This document shows positions 17,386 through 25,808 of a stretch of DNA of 64,000 nucleotides, piece after piece. Every line of letters begins with the position of its first letter. Position 1 is the first letter of the stretch. A program made the position numbers and the translations under genes. Under the pieces are notes generated by a model. It saw only the letters and a program-made list of their open reading frames with translations. It did not search any database and was not told the DNA's origin. This DNA is from JAUIAI01 sp041396585 (GTDB lineage: Bacteria > Pseudomonadota > Gammaproteobacteria > Burkholderiales > Burkholderiaceae_E): assembly GCA_041396585.1 (NCBI GenBank), contig JAWKYG010000012.1:62001-126000 (forward strand), written 5' to 3'.

Positions 17386-18057
17386 TCAGCCCGAGTGGCG
17401 GTCCGCCTCGGCCTGCATCTTGAGAAGCTTCTGCAGGCGCGCGGCATCCTCGCCAAAGCGCTCGCGCACGACGCCCTGCTCGCGCTGGCGAGACTTCACC
17501 AGGGCGTCCTCGGCCAGGATCTCACTGGCCAGGCGGGCCACCCGGATCTTCAATTCTTCGGGCGCCTTGCCCGCCGGATGGCTGGCGATCTCGCGCTGGG
17601 TCGCCTGCAGTGTTTCGTGTAGCTCCACCATGCGCGCGTAGTTCTCTTCGATCCGCTCCTGCAGTTCGGCGATGCGCCGGTCGCGCATCGTGTGCAGATC
17701 GGCCAGCGTCGGGTAGGCGCGGAGCAGGGCCTGATCGCGGGCTCGCTGCTGGCGCTCGCGCATTTCGCGCACCCGGTCGGCGGCCGCTTGCGCGGCCTTG
17801 GCCTCGCGTTGGGCGCGCGTGAGCGGTGCCGGGATTTCCCGTTTCGTGGCGCCGTCGCTGCGCAGTTCGCGCATTGCCTGTTTGGCGCAGGCCTCGATCG
17901 GCCGGTCGCTCGTGTGGCGATGGCCCTGGGCATCCACGCAGGTGTAGATCGAGGGGCCCTTACGCTTTTCGTCGGCGCCCGGATACTGGCCCTGGGCCGG
18001 GCCGAATGCCAGCAGGGCGGCGAGCGCGATCAGTGTGGTTTGGCCCGGCTTTACCAT
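17386..18057 (-). CDS. DUF4124 domain-containing exported protein with coiled coil
   Basis: A 223-residue protein with a signal peptide (MVKPGQTTLIALAALLAFGP, probable cleavage after AQG). Residues 36-70 match the DUF4124 pattern: IYTCVDAQGHRHTSDRPIEACA, a short beta-rich module common in exported proteobacterial proteins. The rest (about 80-220) is charged, Arg/Glu/Ala-rich and predicted coiled coil, with REAKAAQAAADRVREMRERQ and repeated ELQERIEENYARM-type heptads. The function is unknown, and a periplasmic scaffold or envelope role is plausible. It is convergent with gatB, leaving only 26 bases between them. Confidence 0.8.
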   Translation of the reverse strand: MVKPGQTTLIALAALLAFGPAQGQYPGADEKRKGPSIYTCVDAQGHRHTSDRPIEACAKQAMRELRSDGATKREIPAPLTRAQREAKAAQAAADRVREMRERQQRARDQALLRAYPTLADLHTMRDRRIAELQERIEENYARMVELHETLQATQREIASHPAGKAPEELKIRVARLASEILAEDALVKSRQREQGVVRERFGEDAARLQKLLKMQAEADRHSG

Positions 18058-18080
18058 GACCGCCGATGGTATGGGGCGGG

Positions 18081-18776
18081 CTATGCCACGCCAAAGCGGT
18101 CTCGATAGGCGGCGATGCGATCACGATGGACGGCCAGGGGCCCGGCGGCGTCCTCACCGACCACGGCCAGCAGGTCGGAAAGGTCGGCGATTGCCAGGAC
18201 CGGTATCGACCACATCGCGGTGACCTCCTGCGCGGCCGAGCGCGGGTTGTGCTCGTCGCGGCCTCGTTCCTGGCGATCGAGTGCGATCAGCACCCCGGCC
18301 GGTCGGGCGCCCGCCTGCTCGATCAGCGCCACGGATTCGCGCACCGACGTGCCGGCGCTGATCACGTCATCGATGATCAGCACATTGCCCTGCAGCGGGG
18401 CGCCAACCAGGTTGCCGCCTTCGCCGTGATCCTTGGCTTCCTTGCGGTTGTAGGCGAACGGCAGGTCATGGCCCAGGCGTGCGGCCTCGATCGCCGTGGC
18501 CGCGGCCAGCGTGATGCCCTTGTAGGCGGGCCCGAACAGCATGTCAAAGGACAGCTCACCGCGCTCGCGCGCGTCAATCAGCGTGCGCGCATAGAACTCG
18601 CCCAGGCGCCCGAGCAGGGCACCGGAGCTGAACAGGCCGGCATTGAAGAAATACGGTGAGAGGCGACCGGCCTTGGTCTGGAACTCGCCAAAGCGCAGGA
18701 TTCCGGCCCCGACGCAGAAGCGGATAAACTCGGCGCGCACTGCGGCGGACGATTTTTGGTGGCGTTCCAGTTCCAT
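18081..18776 (-). CDS. pyrE: Orotate phosphoribosyltransferase
   Basis: A 231-residue PRTase. It has the substrate-binding loop RLSPYFFNAGLFSSG, MLFGPAYKGITLAAATAIEA, and the PRPP-binding motif NVLIIDDVISAGTSVRES near residue 135-152. It converts orotate and PRPP to OMP in pyrimidine synthesis. It is divergent from the exodeoxyribonuclease III gene with about 60 bp between, an arrangement common in betaproteobacteria. Confidence 0.96.
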   Translation of the reverse strand: MELERHQKSSAAVRAEFIRFCVGAGILRFGEFQTKAGRLSPYFFNAGLFSSGALLGRLGEFYARTLIDARERGELSFDMLFGPAYKGITLAAATAIEAARLGHDLPFAYNRKEAKDHGEGGNLVGAPLQGNVLIIDDVISAGTSVRESVALIEQAGARPAGVLIALDRQERGRDEHNPRSAAQEVTAMWSIPVLAIADLSDLLAVVGEDAAGPLAVHRDRIAAYRDRFGVA

Positions 18777-18838
18777 ACCGCTGCAGACCTCCCGCGTGTG
18801 ACAGCACGCTCATCGACTCGAGAAACACGGAAGCGCTG

Positions 18839-19615
18839 ATGATACGGGTGATCTCGTTGAACCTGAACGGCATCCGTTCGGCCGCGCGCAAGGGCCTGGT
18901 GCCATGGCTTGCCACCCAGCAGGCGGATATCGTCTGCGTGCAGGAACTCAAGGCGCAGGAAGACGACATCGACGACACCCTGCGACAGATCGATGGTCTG
19001 AGTGGTCACTTTCATCCGGCCCAGCGCAAGGGCTACAGCGGTGTCGGCGTCTATGCCCGGCGTAAGCCGCTGGCGGTGCGGCGTGGTTTCGGCGTTGCGG
19101 AGTTCGATGACGAGGGTAGATACCTGGAGCTCGATTTCGGCCGCTATGCGGTGATCTCGGTCTATGTGCCCTCGGGCACTTCCTCCGAAGAGCGTCTGCA
19201 GGCGAAGTTCCGCTTCATGGAGGCCTTCGGCACCCATCTGCGCGAACTGCGCCAGGCCGGGCGCGAGATCGTTCTGTGTGGCGACTGGAACATCGCGCAC
19301 AAGGAGATCGATCTTCGCAACTGGCGCAGCAACCAGAAGAACTCCGGTTTTCTGCCCGAGGAGCGCGCCTGGCTGAGCTGGATCTTCGATGATCTCGGCT
19401 TCGTCGATGTGTTCCGGCAACTGGATCAACGCCCAGAGCAATACACCTGGTGGAGCAACCGGGGGCAGGCCTGGGCGAAGAACGTGGGCTGGCGTCTGGA
19501 CTATCAGATCGCCACGCCGGGCCTGGCGGAAAAGGCGCGGGCCACGCGCATCCACATCGATGATCGTTTCTCCGATCATGCGCCCCTGATCATCGACTAT
19601 GCGGTCCGCCGCTGA
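18839..19615 (+). CDS. xth: Exodeoxyribonuclease III / AP endonuclease
   Basis: A 258-residue endonuclease/exonuclease/phosphatase-fold protein. Catalytic motifs are MIRVISLNLNGIRSA (Asn), VQELKAQ (Glu34-type metal ligand), YVPSG, VLCGDWNIAHKEIDL (Asp and Asn), and the C-terminal DDRFSDHAPLIIDY (Asp-His pair). It incises abasic sites and degrades 3' ends in base-excision repair. It sits 9 kb from a SMUG1-type glycosylase that would create its substrates, but they are not in one operon. The stop overlaps the ampG start by 17 bp. Confidence 0.95.
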   Translation: MIRVISLNLNGIRSAARKGLVPWLATQQADIVCVQELKAQEDDIDDTLRQIDGLSGHFHPAQRKGYSGVGVYARRKPLAVRRGFGVAEFDDEGRYLELDFGRYAVISVYVPSGTSSEERLQAKFRFMEAFGTHLRELRQAGREIVLCGDWNIAHKEIDLRNWRSNQKNSGFLPEERAWLSWIFDDLGFVDVFRQLDQRPEQYTWWSNRGQAWAKNVGWRLDYQIATPGLAEKARATRIHIDDRFSDHAPLIIDYAVRR

Positions 19616-21101
19616 GGATCCCGCGCGTGCGGCGGCAAGCCCGCTTCGCGCGCTGTTCCTGAGTCGGCGCATGCTGTTCATGCTGATGCTGGGATTCGCC
19701 AGCGGTTTGCCGCTGGCGCTCTCGGGCGGCACGCTGCAGGCCTGGCTGACGGTCAGCGACATCGATGTCGGCACGATCGGCTACTTCACGCTGGTGGGCC
19801 TGCCCTACACCTTCAAGTTCGTCTGGGCGCCGCTGATGGATCGTTTCGAGCCGCCCCGGCCCGGGCGCCGCCGCAGCTGGCTGGTGCTCACGCAGCTCGC
19901 GATCGGCGCGGTCTGTATCGCCTATTCCTTGCTCGACCCGGCGCTGCACACGCGCTGGCTGGCCATGCTGGCGGTGGCGATGGCATTTCTCTCGGCGTCG
20001 CAGGACGTGGTTTTCGATGCCTATCGCAGCGACCTGCTCGCCCCCGAAGAGCGCGGTGCCGGCGCCGCGCTGTCCGTGCTCGGTTATCGGCTGGCGATGC
20101 TGGTCTCGGGCGCACTAGCTCTATATCTAGCCGGCCGGTGGCTCGGATGGTCGGCCACATTCGCCGGGATGGGTGTCCTGATGTTCGCGATGGCGATCAT
20201 CAGCTTGCTAGCGCCGGGGCTCGGGCCGCGGCCAGGGCCGGCGGCAGGTGCTGGGCGGGAGCTTGCCGGTTTCGTGGCGATGTTGGTGGCTGGCGTGGCG
20301 GTATGGGCATCGTCGCGTGGGTTACGGCTCGGGCTAGAGCTGTGGCCTATGGCCGCGCAGGCGCTAGAGGGGCGATTCGGCACGCTGGCCTTCGACACAA
20401 TGTCGATCTTGACCGCATTTGTAGGTGCCCTATGGGCGGCGCGCGCGGTAGGCTTTCCGTCATTGGTCAATCCCTGGGATGCATTCTTTTCGCGCCCACA
20501 CGCGTGGGCTCTGCTTGCGCTGATCGTGCTCTACAAGCTTGGCGACGCGTTCGCCGGTACTTTAACAACCGCATTTCTTCTTCGGGGGGCAGGCTTTAGT
20601 CTTGAAGAAGTTGGCACATATCACCATGTCCTTGGTCTGGTGACCACGATCATCGGCGCGCTGGCAGGTGGGGCCTGGCTGGCGCGCACCAACCTGTATC
20701 GAGCGCTGATGATCTTCGGCCTGCTGCAGGCGGTATCGAACTTCGGCTATTGGCTGATCGCGGTCCTGCCCAAGAGTCTGCCGCTGATGGCCGGCGCGGT
20801 GTTTCTGGAGAACCTCTGCGGCGGCATGGGGACGGCGGCCTTCGTCGCTTTCCTGATGGCGCTGACCGATGCCCGCTTTTCGGCCGCCCAGTATGCGTTG
20901 CTCTCGGCACTATCGGCGGTCGGGCGGATCTACGTCGGCCCGGCGGCCGGCGTGCTGGTCAAGGCCTACGACTGGCCCACATTCTTTGCGCTGACCGTGC
21001 TGACCGCGCTGCCGGGCCTGGTATTGCTGTACGGGTTGCGCGGCCCGGTGCGCGGGCTCGATGCCCGCGGTGGGGGCGGCGATTCCGCTTCCGTACCATA
21101 G
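19599..21101 (+). CDS. ampG: AmpG-type muropeptide MFS transporter
   Basis: A 500-residue major-facilitator protein with 12-14 hydrophobic helices. AmpG-like signatures are FASGLPLALSGGTLQAWL, FKFVWAPLMDRFEPP, SASQDVVFDAYRSDLLAPEE, LYKLGDAFAGTLTTAFLL and AAFVAFLMALTDARFSAAQYA. AmpG imports GlcNAc-anhydroMurNAc peptides for murein recycling. Within the gene, from about 20113 to 20640, codon use changes sharply (many CTA, plus TTA, AGT, CTT, GAA) while the protein stays normal, which suggests a recombined segment. The start overlaps the exonuclease III stop. Confidence 0.93.
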   Translation: MRSAAEDPARAAASPLRALFLSRRMLFMLMLGFASGLPLALSGGTLQAWLTVSDIDVGTIGYFTLVGLPYTFKFVWAPLMDRFEPPRPGRRRSWLVLTQLAIGAVCIAYSLLDPALHTRWLAMLAVAMAFLSASQDVVFDAYRSDLLAPEERGAGAALSVLGYRLAMLVSGALALYLAGRWLGWSATFAGMGVLMFAMAIISLLAPGLGPRPGPAAGAGRELAGFVAMLVAGVAVWASSRGLRLGLELWPMAAQALEGRFGTLAFDTMSILTAFVGALWAARAVGFPSLVNPWDAFFSRPHAWALLALIVLYKLGDAFAGTLTTAFLLRGAGFSLEEVGTYHHVLGLVTTIIGALAGGAWLARTNLYRALMIFGLLQAVSNFGYWLIAVLPKSLPLMAGAVFLENLCGGMGTAAFVAFLMALTDARFSAAQYALLSALSAVGRIYVGPAAGVLVKAYDWPTFFALTVLTALPGLVLLYGLRGPVRGLDARGGGGDSASVP

Positions 21102-21202
21102 CGGCTTTCGCGCCTGCCGGCCGTGGCCGGCACAGTGCTCGAACCCCGGGGCCGGAAGCGCCCCTCGCAGGTCGGCGCGCACGGCCGACCCAGGAGACCC
21201 CG

Positions 21203-22651
21203 ATGTCCGACCGTGTTCATCATCTGGCGATCGTCGGTGGCGGCGTGGCCGGTGCATCCACGGCGGTGCAAGCCGTGCGCCGCTCGCCGGTGCCGCTGCG
21301 GGTGACATTGTTCGAGCCGCGTGCCGAACTGGGTCGCGGTCTGGCCTATCGCACCACTGATCCCGATCACCGGATCAATGCCCATCTGGTGTTTCATCCG
21401 ATCGATCCGACGGACATCGGGCAGGTCATGCGCTGGCTGCAGGCCGATGATCTGCTGGCGCGCGATCCGGAGGCCTTGTGTGCGTTCGGGGTGTTCCCGC
21501 GGCGCGCGGAGTTCGGCCGCTATCTGCATGAGTCTGTGCAGGCACACATGACGGCCAACCCGAGCGGCTCGACAATCATTCACGATCGCCGAATGGTGCG
21601 GGATTTACACGAGCAGGGCGGGCGGGTGCGCATCGAAACCGATGACGGCGCATCGCTCGAGGCCGATGCGGTCGTGGTCGCCATCGGCAATCCTCCGCCA
21701 CGGGTGCCGCCGCTGCTGGCGCCCGTGGCCGGGCATCGTGCCTGCGTGAGCGACCCGCTCGCCGAGCGGGCACTGGATACGCTCGATCCCGATGCAGCGG
21801 TGCTGGTCATGGGCACCAGCCTGACCGCGGCCGACACGCTGGCCAGCCTGATCCGGCGCGGCCATCGTGGCCCGATCACTGCGTTCTCGCGGCGTGGTCT
21901 GCGTCCACGTGCCCAGCGTCCGCCCGATCCCTCCATCCGGGTCGAGGATCTCACCGACGACTGGCTGCTCGGGATGATGATGCGGCCGATGGCCGATTTT
22001 CTGCTTCCCCCCGATGGCGGCGCGCCCACCCTGCGTTTCCTGATCCGTGCGTTGCGCCAGCGCATTCGCGAGACCGCGGCCCAGGGGCAGGCCTGGCAGC
22101 TGGCATTCGACGACCTGCGCGATGCGGTCTGGCGATTCTGGCCGCGCATGGCCGATGCCGAGAAGCGGCGTTTCATCCGTCGTGTGCGCGTCTGGTACGA
22201 CGTGCACCGGTTTCGCATTCCACCGCAGACCCAGGCGCTGCTCGATCGCGCGCAGGCCGATGGCCGGCTGCGCTTTGCCCGCTACGGGCTGGAGGCGGTG
22301 AGCAGCGCCGGCAGCGAGCGCCTGCGGGTATCCCTGGCCGGCCGCGATGGCCGTCTCGAGGCCGAGGTCGGCGCGCTGATCAATTGCACCGGGCTCGACA
22401 TGGCCGCGGCCCCGGCGCCAGGCAGCCTGGCCGCCAACTGGCTGGCGGACGGCCGCCTGCAGCCGCATCCCTGTGGTTTTGGCTATCGCTTCGATGACGA
22501 CTGCCGGCCGGTGGCCGCCGACGGTGGCGTGCCCGGGCGCATCCGCTTTGTCGGGCCCGTCACCGTCGGGCACTTCGGTGACCCGCTGGGCGCGATCTTT
22601 ATCGTGATGCAGATCCACCGGATGCTGCCCGGATTGCTGGGCAAACTCTGA
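21203..22651 (+). CDS. FAD/NAD(P)-binding protein (HI0933/FAD-NAD(P)_binding family)
   Basis: A 482-residue protein from ATG 21203 behind CAGGAG. The N-terminal dinucleotide fold is HLAIVGGGVAGASTAVQAVR, and the next segment LGRGLAYRTTDPDHRINAH is characteristic of the FAD-NAD(P)_binding family also annotated as a hydroxyacylglutathione-hydrolase-like or YdhS-like oxidoreductase. A second Rossmann-like motif is AVLVMGTSLTAADTLASLIR near residues 200-220, and the C-terminus has ALINCTGLDMA and RIRFVGPVTVGHFGDPLGAI. The substrate is unknown. The gene lies 101 bp after ampG on the same strand. Confidence 0.8.
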   Translation: MSDRVHHLAIVGGGVAGASTAVQAVRRSPVPLRVTLFEPRAELGRGLAYRTTDPDHRINAHLVFHPIDPTDIGQVMRWLQADDLLARDPEALCAFGVFPRRAEFGRYLHESVQAHMTANPSGSTIIHDRRMVRDLHEQGGRVRIETDDGASLEADAVVVAIGNPPPRVPPLLAPVAGHRACVSDPLAERALDTLDPDAAVLVMGTSLTAADTLASLIRRGHRGPITAFSRRGLRPRAQRPPDPSIRVEDLTDDWLLGMMMRPMADFLLPPDGGAPTLRFLIRALRQRIRETAAQGQAWQLAFDDLRDAVWRFWPRMADAEKRRFIRRVRVWYDVHRFRIPPQTQALLDRAQADGRLRFARYGLEAVSSAGSERLRVSLAGRDGRLEAEVGALINCTGLDMAAAPAPGSLAANWLADGRLQPHPCGFGYRFDDDCRPVAADGGVPGRIRFVGPVTVGHFGDPLGAIFIVMQIHRMLPGLLGKL

Positions 22652-22765
22652 CCCATCGGCGCGCTGAGCGACCTGCGGCCGCCATCGGGCACGGCGGCGC
22701 GCAGGGTGCGCGACGGCGGTAGTATCTCGGAAACGTGTCCGTGACAACCTTCCTGGAGAAACCGC

Positions 22766-23149
22766 ATGTCAGATGCATCCGTCTTTGCACAGATCACCGA
22801 ACTCGATGAGGCGCGTCAACGCGCCACCCTGGCCAAGGACATCGACTCCGTGGCGGGCATCATCGGGGCCACCCTGCGCTATGTGCATGGCAGCGGCACC
22901 GACGAGGATCGTGACCTTTACCTGCAACGCCTGCGTGAGGGTTTCTACGACTACCGCGGCCTGAAAGTGTCGCGCAGGGAGTTTCGTCGCTTTGGCGAGA
23001 CGGTGTTGGTTCACGGGGACATTGCCATTCATGTCGTCGTGAACGGCAATGAAAAGAACTTCGTTTCCCGCTATCTGCAGGTGTGGGCCGATGAAGGCGG
23101 CGCCTGGCAGATGATCGCCTGGCAGAGCACGCCGATGCCGAGCGCCTGA
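22766..23149 (+). CDS. NTF2-like (DUF4440/SnoaL-type) small protein
   Basis: A 127-residue protein behind GGAG (MSDASVFAQITELDEARQRA). The pattern fits a DUF4440 cone-fold protein: an N-terminal helix with ELDEARQRATLAKDIDSVAG, LRYVHGSGTDEDRDLYLQRL in the middle, then beta strands ETVLVHGDIAIHVVVNGN and a terminal WQMIAWQSTPMP. Members include hydrolases, isomerases and ligand carriers, so no activity can be assigned. It has no signal peptide and stands 114 bp after the flavoprotein gene. Confidence 0.75.
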   Translation: MSDASVFAQITELDEARQRATLAKDIDSVAGIIGATLRYVHGSGTDEDRDLYLQRLREGFYDYRGLKVSRREFRRFGETVLVHGDIAIHVVVNGNEKNFVSRYLQVWADEGGAWQMIAWQSTPMPSA

Positions 23150-23410
23150 GCGGGCGCGATTCCGCGATCTCGATGGTTCGGCCCGTGCATATCAGCATCC
23201 GACGGGGCCCCTCGCAGGGCCGTCCGGGGCATCCGCGGCCCGGCGTTCGTGGCGCGCGCCAGGCCGCTGCCGCGCCAACAGCCTGTTACACTTCGCGGTC
23301 GCTCGATCGTGCTCGTGTCGAAGCTGAATGCATCGGCGGTGTGCGGCCCGTTCGTGTCACGCGGCAGCGTCTGGCGTTGCCCGTGACCTCTCTCAAGTCA
23401 GGTTAGTCTC

Positions 23411-24001
23411 ATGGTCAATCAGGAAGCTCTGGATAAGCTGTTCAACGACGCGCGCACCGCCAACGGCTGGATATCGGGCGACGTCACCGATGCCCAGCTG
23501 AAGAAGGCCTTCGACCTGATGAAGATGGCACCCACCTCGGCCAACAGCCAGCCGGCGCGCATCGTGTTCCTGCGCTCGGCCGCTGCCAAGGAGCGGCTCA
23601 AGCCCGCGCTCTCACCGGGTAACCTGGACAAGACCCTGAAGGCGCCCGTGGTGGCGATCATCGCCCACGACACCCAGTTCCAGGAGCATCTGCCGCGTAT
23701 GTTCCCGCATGCGCCGAACTTTCGCGATCTGTTCGATGGCGAGGACAAGCGCGCGGCCCGCGAGATCACCGCATTTCGCAATGGCACGCTGCAGGGCGCG
23801 TATTTCATTCTGGCCGCGCGCGCGGTCGGTCTGGACTGCGGGCCGATGTCCGGCTTCGATAATGCCAAGGTCGATGCCGAGTTCTTCCCCGACGGCCGCT
23901 TCAAGTCGAACTTCCTGGTCAATCTGGGCCGCGGCGATCCGGACAAGACCTTCCCGCGCAGCCCGCGTTTCGAGTTCGACGAGGTCTGCCAGGTTCTCTA
24001 G
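23411..24001 (+). CDS. RutE/HadB-like nitroreductase family oxidoreductase (malonic semialdehyde reductase-like)
   Basis: A 196-residue FMN-dependent nitroreductase-fold protein. It follows RutE closely: LFNDARTANGWISGDVTD, MKMAPTSANSQPARIVFL, LSPGNLDKTLKAPV, EITAFRNGTLQGAYFILAAR, and LDCGPMSGFDNAKVDAEFF. RutE reduces malonic semialdehyde to 3-hydroxypropionate in pyrimidine-ring catabolism, but the rut operon is absent here, so the role is probably a general semialdehyde or enone reductase. A TG-T-TACACT extended -10 is visible at 23284-23292, about 118 bases upstream. Confidence 0.85.
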   Translation: MVNQEALDKLFNDARTANGWISGDVTDAQLKKAFDLMKMAPTSANSQPARIVFLRSAAAKERLKPALSPGNLDKTLKAPVVAIIAHDTQFQEHLPRMFPHAPNFRDLFDGEDKRAAREITAFRNGTLQGAYFILAARAVGLDCGPMSGFDNAKVDAEFFPDGRFKSNFLVNLGRGDPDKTFPRSPRFEFDEVCQVL

Positions 24002-24127
24002 GGCCTGTTTACACTCATCCGATACCCGTCGCAGTCAGGGCAAACGCGCCAGACCCACTGTCCGCGAGCCCGGTGAAGGGCTTGCCCGCGGCGCGCCTGG
24101 TTTTCTGTCTGGAGCGCCGTGTCGCAT

Positions 24128-25801
24128 TCAGCGACCGGCCAGCAGACGGCGGCCGATCACATGCGCCTGGATCTCGCCGGCACCCTCGAAGATGTTCAGG
24201 ATGCGGGCGTCGCAGAGCAGGCGGCTGATCTCGTATTCCAGCGCGTAGCCGTTACCGCCGTGCAGTTGCAGACCGCAGTCGGCATTGGCCCAGGCGACGC
24301 GCGCGCCTAGCAGCTTGGCCATGCCGGCCTGCATGTCGCAACGCTCGCCGCGATCCTTCTCGCGGGCCGCGAAGTAAGTGAGTTCGCGCGCCATCGTGGC
24401 CTCGGCCAGCATCAGGGCGAGCTTGTCGGCCACGCGCGGGAACTCGATCAGCGGCCGGCCGAACTGATGCCGCTCCAGCGCATAGCGGCGACTGACATCG
24501 AGCACATCGAAGGACACACCGATCGCGCGTGCGGCGGTCTGGATGCGTGCACTCTCGAAGGTCTGCATCAGCTGCCGGAAACCGCGCCCGGGCTGCCCGC
24601 CGAGCAGGGCCTGCGCAGGGACCGAGAAGCCGTCGAACGAGATCTCGTATTCCTTCATGCCGCGATAGCCGAGCACGCCGATCTCGCCACCGCTCATGCC
24701 CTGGGCGGGGAACGGATTCTGAACCGTGCCACGCGGCTTCGGCGCGAGCAGCATCGACAGGCCGTCGTGGCCCGCCACCTCGGTTTCGCTGCGCACCAGC
24801 AGGGTCATCATGTCCGAGCGCGCGCCGTGGGTAGACCAGGTCTTGTTGCCGTGGATTCGCCAGCTGCCGTCGGCCTGCCGAAGCGCGCGGGTCTTCAGAT
24901 TGGCGAGGTCGGAGCCGATGTCGGGCTCGGTGAACACCGCGCAGGGAAGGACCTCGCCGCTGGCGATGGCCGGCAACCAGGCCTGTTTCTGCTCGTCGGT
25001 GCCGTTCAGGCCGATCAGTTCGGCGGCGATCTCCGCGCGCGTGCCCAGTGAGCCCACCGCCAGGAAGCCGCGCGAGAGTTCCTCGGAGACCACGCACATG
25101 GCCAGTTTGCCCATGCCCTGGCCGCCGTAGCGCTCATCGATGGTCACGCCGAAGGTGCCCAGCGCGCTCATCGCGGCGATGGTCTCGTCGGGGATCAGGG
25201 CATCGGCCAGATGCCAGGCATGGGCGTGCGGGCGCACCGCCTCGCGGGCGAAGCGACGGAAGGTCTCTCGCACCATGTCGAGCGTGTCGTCACCGAGCGC
25301 TTCATTGCCGTAATCGCCATCGGCGATCGCCACCGCCAGCCGGGCGCGGGCGCCGGGGTCCGCACCCAGTTCGATCATCGTGCCGACCGCGTCATCGGCC
25401 AGCAGTGCGGCCGCGGCCGCCCGCGCGCCCAGATCGGCCGGGCGCGCGATCTCCAGCTGGCTCATCGGGATGCCGCTGCCCAGCTGGTTCAGATACTCGC
25501 TGACACCGATCGCGGCCACCGTGGCATCGACCTCGGCGAGCGCGCCCTGCGCCTGCAGACGCTCGCAGCGATTGGCCATCTCGCCGATGGCCTGGGTCAG
25601 CGTGGCCGCCCACGCCAGGCCGTGGACCGCGCGCTGCGCGCGATCCGCCGCCGCCAGGGGCCGCACGCCGGTGTTTGTCGGCACGCCCGAATCGCGTTGC
25701 TGCTGGACGCGCTCGATGACCGCATCGGTACTTGCCAGCAGCGCCTGCTGTGCGGCCGCGGCAGCATGGCGCAAGGGGGTGATCAGTTCGCGAGGATTCA
25801 T
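24128..25801 (-). CDS. Acyl-CoA dehydrogenase with N-terminal extension, methylsuccinyl-CoA dehydrogenase-like
   Basis: A 557-residue flavoprotein starting at ATG 25801 (MNPRELITPLRHAAAAAQQA). The first 160 residues are an alpha-helical extension absent from ordinary acyl-CoA dehydrogenases. The remainder is the standard domain: HAHAWHLADALIPDE, VVSEELSRGFLAVGSLGTR, CAVFTEPDIGSDLANLKTRA, HGNKTWSTHGARSDMMTLL, RIQTAARAIGV, and QLHGGNGYALEYEISRLLCD. This layout matches methylsuccinyl-CoA dehydrogenase (Mcd), which makes mesaconyl-C1-CoA in the ethylmalonyl-CoA pathway. It lies 7 bp downstream of an Mct-like CoA-transferase gene. Mcd is the best guess. A related branched acyl-CoA substrate is possible, since ccr and ecm are not in view. 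Confidence 0.78.
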   Translation of the reverse strand: MNPRELITPLRHAAAAAQQALLASTDAVIERVQQQRDSGVPTNTGVRPLAAADRAQRAVHGLAWAATLTQAIGEMANRCERLQAQGALAEVDATVAAIGVSEYLNQLGSGIPMSQLEIARPADLGARAAAAALLADDAVGTMIELGADPGARARLAVAIADGDYGNEALGDDTLDMVRETFRRFAREAVRPHAHAWHLADALIPDETIAAMSALGTFGVTIDERYGGQGMGKLAMCVVSEELSRGFLAVGSLGTRAEIAAELIGLNGTDEQKQAWLPAIASGEVLPCAVFTEPDIGSDLANLKTRALRQADGSWRIHGNKTWSTHGARSDMMTLLVRSETEVAGHDGLSMLLAPKPRGTVQNPFPAQGMSGGEIGVLGYRGMKEYEISFDGFSVPAQALLGGQPGRGFRQLMQTFESARIQTAARAIGVSFDVLDVSRRYALERHQFGRPLIEFPRVADKLALMLAEATMARELTYFAAREKDRGERCDMQAGMAKLLGARVAWANADCGLQLHGGNGYALEYEISRLLCDARILNIFEGAGEIQAHVIGRRLLAGR

Positions 25802-25808
25802 CGATTTC

